Shown here: piece by piece, positions 59,553 through 64,000 of the stretch | Layout of the letters: each line of letters begins with the position of its first letter | Position numbering within the stretch: position 1 is the first letter of the stretch | Source: M55B127 sp034521955 | GTDB taxonomy: Bacteria > Bacillota > Halanaerobiia > Halanaerobiales > M55B127 | Assembly (NCBI GenBank): GCA_034521955.1 | Contig: JAXHLT010000001.1 | Span: 310,001-374,000 of the forward strand | Length of the DNA: 64,000 bases | Reading direction: 5' to 3' | Program-made: the position numbers and the translations under genes | Notes under the pieces: generated by a model | Told to the model about the DNA's origin: nothing | Seen by the model: only the letters and a program-made list of their open reading frames with translations | The model's database searches: none

Positions 59553-60230
59553 TTAATTCTGGTAATAATCTTTATCTTCTAAGTTTTCTTCTTCGCCTTC
59601 TTCGCCTTCTTCTTCGTCTTCTTCTCCAATTACTTCTGGTTCGATGAATTCTTCTTCGAGTTCTTCTTCCTCTTCTTCCTCGATTTCTTCGGAAGGAGCA
59701 ACAACAGTAACAATTACATCTTCAAGAGAATTGATTAATGTAACCTCTTCAGGTACTTCTAAATCTCCAACTTCTAATGAATCGCTCAATGTCAATTCAC
59801 TTATATCTAATTCAATCTCATCAGGAATATTAGTTGGTAGTACTTCAATATCTACCTCTCTCATAAGTTGTTGTAATACTCCACCTTCTCTTACACCAGG
59901 AGCATCTCCAATTAATTTAATTGGAACTGTAATACTGATAGTTTCATCCATAGAGATTTGTTGGAAATCAACATGAATAAGTTTATCTTTGATTACATCT
60001 TTTTGAAAGTCTTTAATCATTACAGTTTCTTCTTCACCATCAATTGTTAGATCAATTATCGCATTACTATGAACTTTACCTCTTAAATCTAGAGGATTAA
60101 CAGTTAATGCTTGAGCTTCTCTGTGTTTGCCATATACAACACCTGGAATTAATCCATTTCTTCTAAGTCTTCTTGCAACACCTTTACCAGTTTTATCTCT
60201 TTTCTCAACTTCAATACTATATCTGTTCAT
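59553..60230 (-). CDS. rplY: 50S ribosomal protein L25/general stress protein Ctc with acidic tail
   Basis: 225 residues from ATG 60230 (11 bases behind GGAG; the upstream GTG at 60242 overlaps the site). Residues 1-95 form the 5S rRNA-binding L25 domain (GVARRLRRNGLIPGVVYGK, FQKDVIKDKLIHVDFQ), and 95-180 form the TL5/Ctc beta domain (VPIKLIGDAPGVREGGVL, LEVLPTNIPDEIELD-like region). The last 45 residues are almost all Glu and Asp. Acidic tails occur in many L25 proteins, but this one is long and fits a salt-adapted cell. It lies 13 bases after prs. Confidence 0.92.
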   Translation of the reverse strand: MNRYSIEVEKRDKTGKGVARRLRRNGLIPGVVYGKHREAQALTVNPLDLRGKVHSNAIIDLTIDGEEETVMIKDFQKDVIKDKLIHVDFQQISMDETISITVPIKLIGDAPGVREGGVLQQLMREVDIEVLPTNIPDEIELDISELTLSDSLEVGDLEVPEEVTLINSLEDVIVTVVAPSEEIEEEEEEELEEEFIEPEVIGEEDEEEGEEGEEENLEDKDYYQN

Positions 60231-60255
60231 AACATAATTCACTCCTTAAATAATA

Positions 60256-61206
60256 TTAAAATAATACGCTTACAGATAAATCTTTAAAAATTCTATCAAT
60301 AGCTTCTCCAACGAGAGGAGCTAGGGAAAGTACAGTCAAATTATCCAATTCCTCACTATGTTTTTGGGGGATTGAATCAGTAACTATTACTTCATCGATA
60401 GGTGAATTTTTCATCCTATCAATTGCAGGTCCAGAAAACAGGCCATGACTTGCACAAGCAAATACTTTTTTAGCACCATTTTCCTTTAGAGCTTCAGCGG
60501 CCTGTGTGATGGTGCCACCAGTATCAATAATATCATCAAATAAAATAACATTGGAATCTTTAATATTTGAACGACCTATAACATGCATTACTTCAGCAAC
60601 ATTTGGTTTAGGTCTTCTTTTATCAATTATAGACATTGGAATATTCAAACTCTCAGCAATTGACCTAACTCTTTTAACTGAACCAACATCTGGTGCAACT
60701 GCTGTTAATTTGTCCAATTCTTTTTTTCTAAAATAATCTATCATTAATGGAGCTGCATATAAATTATCAACAGGAATATCAAAAAATCCCTGGATTTGTG
60801 GAGCATGTAAGTCGATTGAAAGCAGTCTTCTTGCTCCAGCAGCAGTTAAAATATTAGCAATTAATTTTGCAGTAATTGGATCACGTGGTTTGGCCTTTCT
60901 ATCCTGTCTAGCATAACCATAATATGGAACAACAGCTGTTATTCTTCTAGCTGAAGCCCTTCTTAGGGCATCTACAATAACTAGAAGTTCCATAATATTC
61001 TCATTAACAGGAGGGCTAGTTGGTTGAATAATAAAAACATCTGCACCACGAACGGTTTCATTTATTTCTACACTAACCTCTCCATCAGCAAATCTTTTTG
61101 CACGAGCATCTAATAATTCAGTTCCTAAATATTCACAAATATCCTCAGCCAGACCAGGGTGAGAACTTCCTGCAAATATCTTTAGTTTATCACTATAAGT
61201 CGACAT
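60256..61206 (-). CDS. prs: ribose-phosphate pyrophosphokinase
   Basis: 316 residues, the standard bacterial length. LKIFAGSSHPGLAEDI opens the protein. The ATP-binding YGYARQDRKAKPRDPI is near residue 97, the metal site DLHAPQIQGFFDIP near 131 and the PRPP loop NVILFDDIIDTGGTI near 217. It makes PRPP from ribose-5-phosphate for nucleotide, His and Trp synthesis. It follows glmU by 25 bases, and glmU-prs-rplY-pth-mfd is a classic Firmicutes string. Start ATG behind AAGGGGG. Confidence 0.96.
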   Translation of the reverse strand: MSTYSDKLKIFAGSSHPGLAEDICEYLGTELLDARAKRFADGEVSVEINETVRGADVFIIQPTSPPVNENIMELLVIVDALRRASARRITAVVPYYGYARQDRKAKPRDPITAKLIANILTAAGARRLLSIDLHAPQIQGFFDIPVDNLYAAPLMIDYFRKKELDKLTAVAPDVGSVKRVRSIAESLNIPMSIIDKRRPKPNVAEVMHVIGRSNIKDSNVILFDDIIDTGGTITQAAEALKENGAKKVFACASHGLFSGPAIDRMKNSPIDEVIVTDSIPQKHSEELDNLTVLSLAPLVGEAIDRIFKDLSVSVLF

Positions 61207-61231
61207 ATTATCCCCCTTTTACTCATCTTCT

Positions 61232-62584
61232 TTATTTTTTCTTCATATATTCACGGGCAGGAACTCCTATAACCGTTGTATCTTCTTCAACATCTTTTGT
61301 AACTACAGCACCAGCACCTGTTTTACCTCTATCTTTTATTTGTAATGGTGCTACTAAAGTTGAGTTACTACCGATAAATACAGAATCACCAATTATTGTC
61401 TTGTTTTTATTTATTCCATCATAATTAGCAAATATTGTGCCTGCTCCTATATTAGTATCTTTACCTAACTTAGCATCACCAACATAAGCTAAATGAGGAA
61501 CTTTGGTACCTTTATCGACATCTGCTTTCTTTAACTCTACATAATCTCCGATTTTTACATTATCTTCAATTTTACATCCTGGTCTAATATGAGCAAATGG
61601 TCCTATATTACAGTTGTTTTTAATTATACTATTTTTAATAACATTATTGTTTTTAATCTTATTATTATCTCCTATAGTGCAATCAATTATATTATTATTC
61701 GGTCTAATAACATTATGTCGACCTATTTTAGTATCTCCTTCTATATAAGTAAAAGGATATATAACTGTATCTGATCCAATTTCAACCTCTTCATCTATAT
61801 ATGTAGTTTCAGGATCTATAATTGTAACTCCATTTCCCATATGCTTTTTATTAATTCTTGCTCTTAAAACTTTTTCAGCTTCAGAAAGTCCAATTCTATC
61901 ATTTACACCAATAACCTCTTTTTCATCTTTTATTATATAAGGTAATATCCTTTTATCTTCACCTTTTAGATAATTTACAATATCAGTAAGATAATATTCA
62001 TTTTGAGCATTATTATTATCTATATTAGACAAGGCTTGATTTAACAAACTAGAATTAACACACATAATTCCACTATTTATTTCATCTATCTTTTTTTGTT
62101 TAGAATTTGCATCATCTTCTTCTATTATATTAGTTATTTCATTTTGTTCATCTCTTATTATTCTACCATATCCAGTCGGATTTTTTAAGACTGCAGTCAT
62201 AATTGTTAAGTCTGCTGATTTTTCTATGTGATAATCATTCATTAAATTTAAGGAGTTTTCTTGTATTAAGGGTATATCAGCATAAAGAATCAATACATTA
62301 CCATCATGGTCTTTTATATCTTCTTCAGCTTGTTTTACTGCATGAGCAGTACCTAATTGTTTACTTTGAAGTTGAAATCTAACATCATTGTTTTTAACTT
62401 GCTTTTTTACTTCATCTGCTTGATGACCAACTATACAAACAATATCTGAAGAAATATCACTTACAGAATCAATAACATGATTTATCATCTCTTTACCGGC
62501 AACTTTATGTAATACTTTATTTTTATCTGATTTCATGCGTGTTCCTTTACCAGCTGCCAATATTATAGTCAGTAAATCTGACAT
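61232..62584 (-). CDS. glmU: bifunctional UDP-GlcNAc pyrophosphorylase/glucosamine-1-phosphate acetyltransferase
   Basis: 450 residues. The N-terminal uridyltransferase has LAAGKGTRMKSDKNKVLHKV near residue 10, QLGTAHAVKQAE near 78 and ILYADIPLI near 98. From about 250 the left-handed beta-helix of hexapeptide repeats follows, with GPFAHIRPGCKIEDNVKIG, HLAYVGDAKLGKDTNIGAG and NYDGINKNKT, the acetyl-CoA site. It makes UDP-GlcNAc for peptidoglycan. ATG behind AAGGAGG. Intact. Confidence 0.96.
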   Translation of the reverse strand: MSDLLTIILAAGKGTRMKSDKNKVLHKVAGKEMINHVIDSVSDISSDIVCIVGHQADEVKKQVKNNDVRFQLQSKQLGTAHAVKQAEEDIKDHDGNVLILYADIPLIQENSLNLMNDYHIEKSADLTIMTAVLKNPTGYGRIIRDEQNEITNIIEEDDANSKQKKIDEINSGIMCVNSSLLNQALSNIDNNNAQNEYYLTDIVNYLKGEDKRILPYIIKDEKEVIGVNDRIGLSEAEKVLRARINKKHMGNGVTIIDPETTYIDEEVEIGSDTVIYPFTYIEGDTKIGRHNVIRPNNNIIDCTIGDNNKIKNNNVIKNSIIKNNCNIGPFAHIRPGCKIEDNVKIGDYVELKKADVDKGTKVPHLAYVGDAKLGKDTNIGAGTIFANYDGINKNKTIIGDSVFIGSNSTLVAPLQIKDRGKTGAGAVVTKDVEEDTTVIGVPAREYMKKK

Positions 62585-62597
62585 TTAAAAATCCTCC

Positions 62598-63428
62598 TTA
62601 AAGTCTAATCATATCACTTTTTAATAAATTTCTGTTCTCATCTTTTATAACTTTATTTATTTTAAAGTTATAATCCAAATCTGGCATTTCACTATTTAAA
62701 ACAAAATGCCTAATTAAAATTGGATAGATAGTGTCTTTCATACCGTATTCAATAAGCAAACTTAAATTATCATATGCGGTAAATAAATCGACAACATCTA
62801 AATCAAATAAATTAGTTACAACTTTATTTAAACCTGCACTACCCATGATATTAGATAAATTACTCCACTGCATTAAGTTCATGGTATCATCATAATAATA
62901 TAACTCAGGAATATCTCTCATATATGCATTTTCAAGTATGCTTATATCAGAATTAAAGTTATGTCCTACAATTAATTCGGGATTGTATTCATTTATTACA
63001 TTTCTTAAAAAATCAATACCTTTTTTAATTGTAATCGATGGAGCTAACCTATTATTAGTAAATATAAAACCAGAATCAACTATTTTTAAATCTTCCATAA
63101 TAGTATATTGAATACAGTCTAATTCACTCTTTAAATATTCAGTATCAATACCCATAATTATAGAAGCATCTGGTTTCTTACTCCACCTTTTGTCAGGTTT
63201 GAAAGTCACCATTTCGTTAAAAACATCATCAATATTATCTAATTTATTGATAATATCAGAATCATAATCTGAAATTCCAATTGTATGTGCAATTTCAGGT
63301 GACTTTGCTTTTTTGAATCTTTTTTCGGTCGGAAACCTTCTTAATAACTTTTTAAGTCGATTACCGTTTCCTAATATTAATGCTAATTTAAATCTATACA
63401 AATCTTTATCACTTACATAAGGAATCAT
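62598..63428 (-). CDS. DEDD-type 3'-5' exonuclease-like protein of unknown role
   Basis: A 276-residue soluble protein. An RNase H-like exonuclease core can be traced: IIMGIDTEYL near residue 90 (motif I, DxE), LIVGHNFNSDISIL near 152 (motif II with Asp) and IEYGMKDTIYPILI near 227, where Y-x3-D fits the DEDDy motif III. The first 85 residues are a basic, helical region (NGNRLKKLLRRFPTEKRFKK) that might bind nucleic acid. I know no named family for it. It lies 13 bases upstream of glmU and so shares a transcript with housekeeping genes. Activity is inferred from motifs only. Confidence 0.6.
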   Translation of the reverse strand: MIPYVSDKDLYRFKLALILGNGNRLKKLLRRFPTEKRFKKAKSPEIAHTIGISDYDSDIINKLDNIDDVFNEMVTFKPDKRWSKKPDASIIMGIDTEYLKSELDCIQYTIMEDLKIVDSGFIFTNNRLAPSITIKKGIDFLRNVINEYNPELIVGHNFNSDISILENAYMRDIPELYYYDDTMNLMQWSNLSNIMGSAGLNKVVTNLFDLDVVDLFTAYDNLSLLIEYGMKDTIYPILIRHFVLNSEMPDLDYNFKINKVIKDENRNLLKSDMIRL

Positions 63429-63499
63429 AAATTTACCTCAAATCTAAATAAAAGTACAGTGATTAACCGTTAGAAGTATAACAGAATCAATATATTTTG

Positions 63500-64000
63500 T
63501 CAAGATAGTAAGTTGTTAATCTGTCTTGACAATGGAAGTGCAACTAGCCCTCCTATAATCATCTGTGCATAATCAATGCCTATTTCTGGAATAACTGCTG
63601 GCCAACTTATTAAAAATCCTTTAGTGATCGCATAACCAATTACCATAATATTTCCACCAACAACAATTGCTAAAATATTACTTTTTAAATCTCCCTCTTT
63701 TGCTATCTTACCAACAAAATATCCTTCTAAACCTTTAATTACAAAAGTAAAAGGTGCCCATAAAGAATAACCTAAAAAGATATCCATTAGAGCAGAACCC
63801 AACGCTCCTGATACTCCACCAGCTTTACTTCCAAATACTATAGCAATTATATAAATTGCTACTTCACCTAAGTTAAAATAAGATGAACTTGGACCAGGAA
63901 TATGTAAATATGTTCCTACTGCAACAAAAGCAGTAAACATTGCTAAAAAGGATATTAGTCGTGTTGATAAATTATTTAATGACAAATTACGTATCTGCTC
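63500..64000 (-). CDS. ECF transporter S component, 5' end beyond the window
   Basis: At least 161 residues with five or six membrane helices: FLAMFTAFVAVGTYLHIPG, the S-component hallmark SYFNLGEVAIYIIAIVFGS, GALGSALMDIFLGYSLWAPFTFVIKGLEGY and a final helix LVALPLSRQIN. It is of the HmpT/QrtT-like group and should bind a vitamin or nucleobase and dock with a shared EcfT/A/A' energising module. A TTG at 63985 could start it, but the frame is open to the window edge, so the true start may lie outside. It is separated from the exonuclease-like gene by about 70 bases. Confidence 0.82.
   Translation of the reverse strand, partial: EQIRNLSLNNLSTRLISFLAMFTAFVAVGTYLHIPGPSSSYFNLGEVAIYIIAIVFGSKAGGVSGALGSALMDIFLGYSLWAPFTFVIKGLEGYFVGKIAKEGDLKSNILAIVVGGNIMVIGYAITKGFLISWPAVIPEIGIDYAQMIIGGLVALPLSRQINNLLS

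Overview
The window reads as a low-GC, anaerobic, fermentative Firmicute, most likely a halophile of the Halanaerobiales. I infer this from the AT-rich sequence, Firmicutes-type ribosome binding sites, frequent TTG/GTG starts, the style of the 16S gene and a gene set for degrading the compatible solute ectoine. The exact taxon is not proven. Almost everything lies on the minus strand.

Layout. (1) 1-11.9 kb: a two-operon cluster for ectoine/hydroxyectoine use. It holds a TRAP transporter (dctM running off the edge, dctQ frameshifted), two ectoine-hydrolase-like M24 proteins (DoeA), an M20 deacylase, an AGCS amino-acid symporter, a EutB-like dehydratase, RidA, an FCD-type GntR regulator, an amino-acid dehydrogenase, a U32-like protein and PanB. 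The operons appear co-regulated: the same 17-bp element lies over the -35 of a plausible promoter before ridA and before panB. (2) 12-16.8 kb: a DMT exporter, then a plus-strand operon of lactate-permease-like protein (frameshifted), gamma-glutamyltransferase-like protein and a YdcZ-type membrane protein. (3) 16.8-34.8 kb: an amino-sugar cluster matching the N-acetylgalactosamine route: CUT1 ABC transporter, GH4 glycosidase, BadF-type kinase, deacetylase, AgaS-like isomerase, tagatose-6-phosphate-type kinase, class II aldolase and a UTRA GntR regulator. Embedded in it are an IlvD-like/HMGL-like pair and a five-gene cassette of two aberrant NodB-like proteins and three unknown proteins.

(4) 34.8-37.5 kb: a scar region with a decayed IS30-family transposase, a direct repeat about 1 kb apart, a tRNA-Arg(ACG)-like remnant and a truncated mgtC. 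(5) 37.5-45 kb: membrane protein, exported ferritin-like protein, lipoprotein plus CsgG-like exported protein, a 1.2-kb gene-free AT-rich stretch, and a MazG-like/DUF2075 helicase pair that may be a defence module. (6) 45.4-51.7 kb: one rRNA operon (16S-23S-5S followed by 11 tRNAs) with two tandem promoters, processing stems and an apparent intervening sequence in helix 45 of 23S. (7) 51.7-64 kb: intact housekeeping genes: dacF, mazG, spoVB-like, mfd, pth, rplY (CTC), prs, glmU, a DEDD-exonuclease-like gene and an ECF S component.

A notable property of the sequence is a run of single-base frameshifts, about fifteen, almost all between 13 and 37 kb plus one in dctQ. The ectoine enzyme genes and the housekeeping block have none. 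This is either ongoing decay of the accessory region or local sequence error; the window alone cannot decide.
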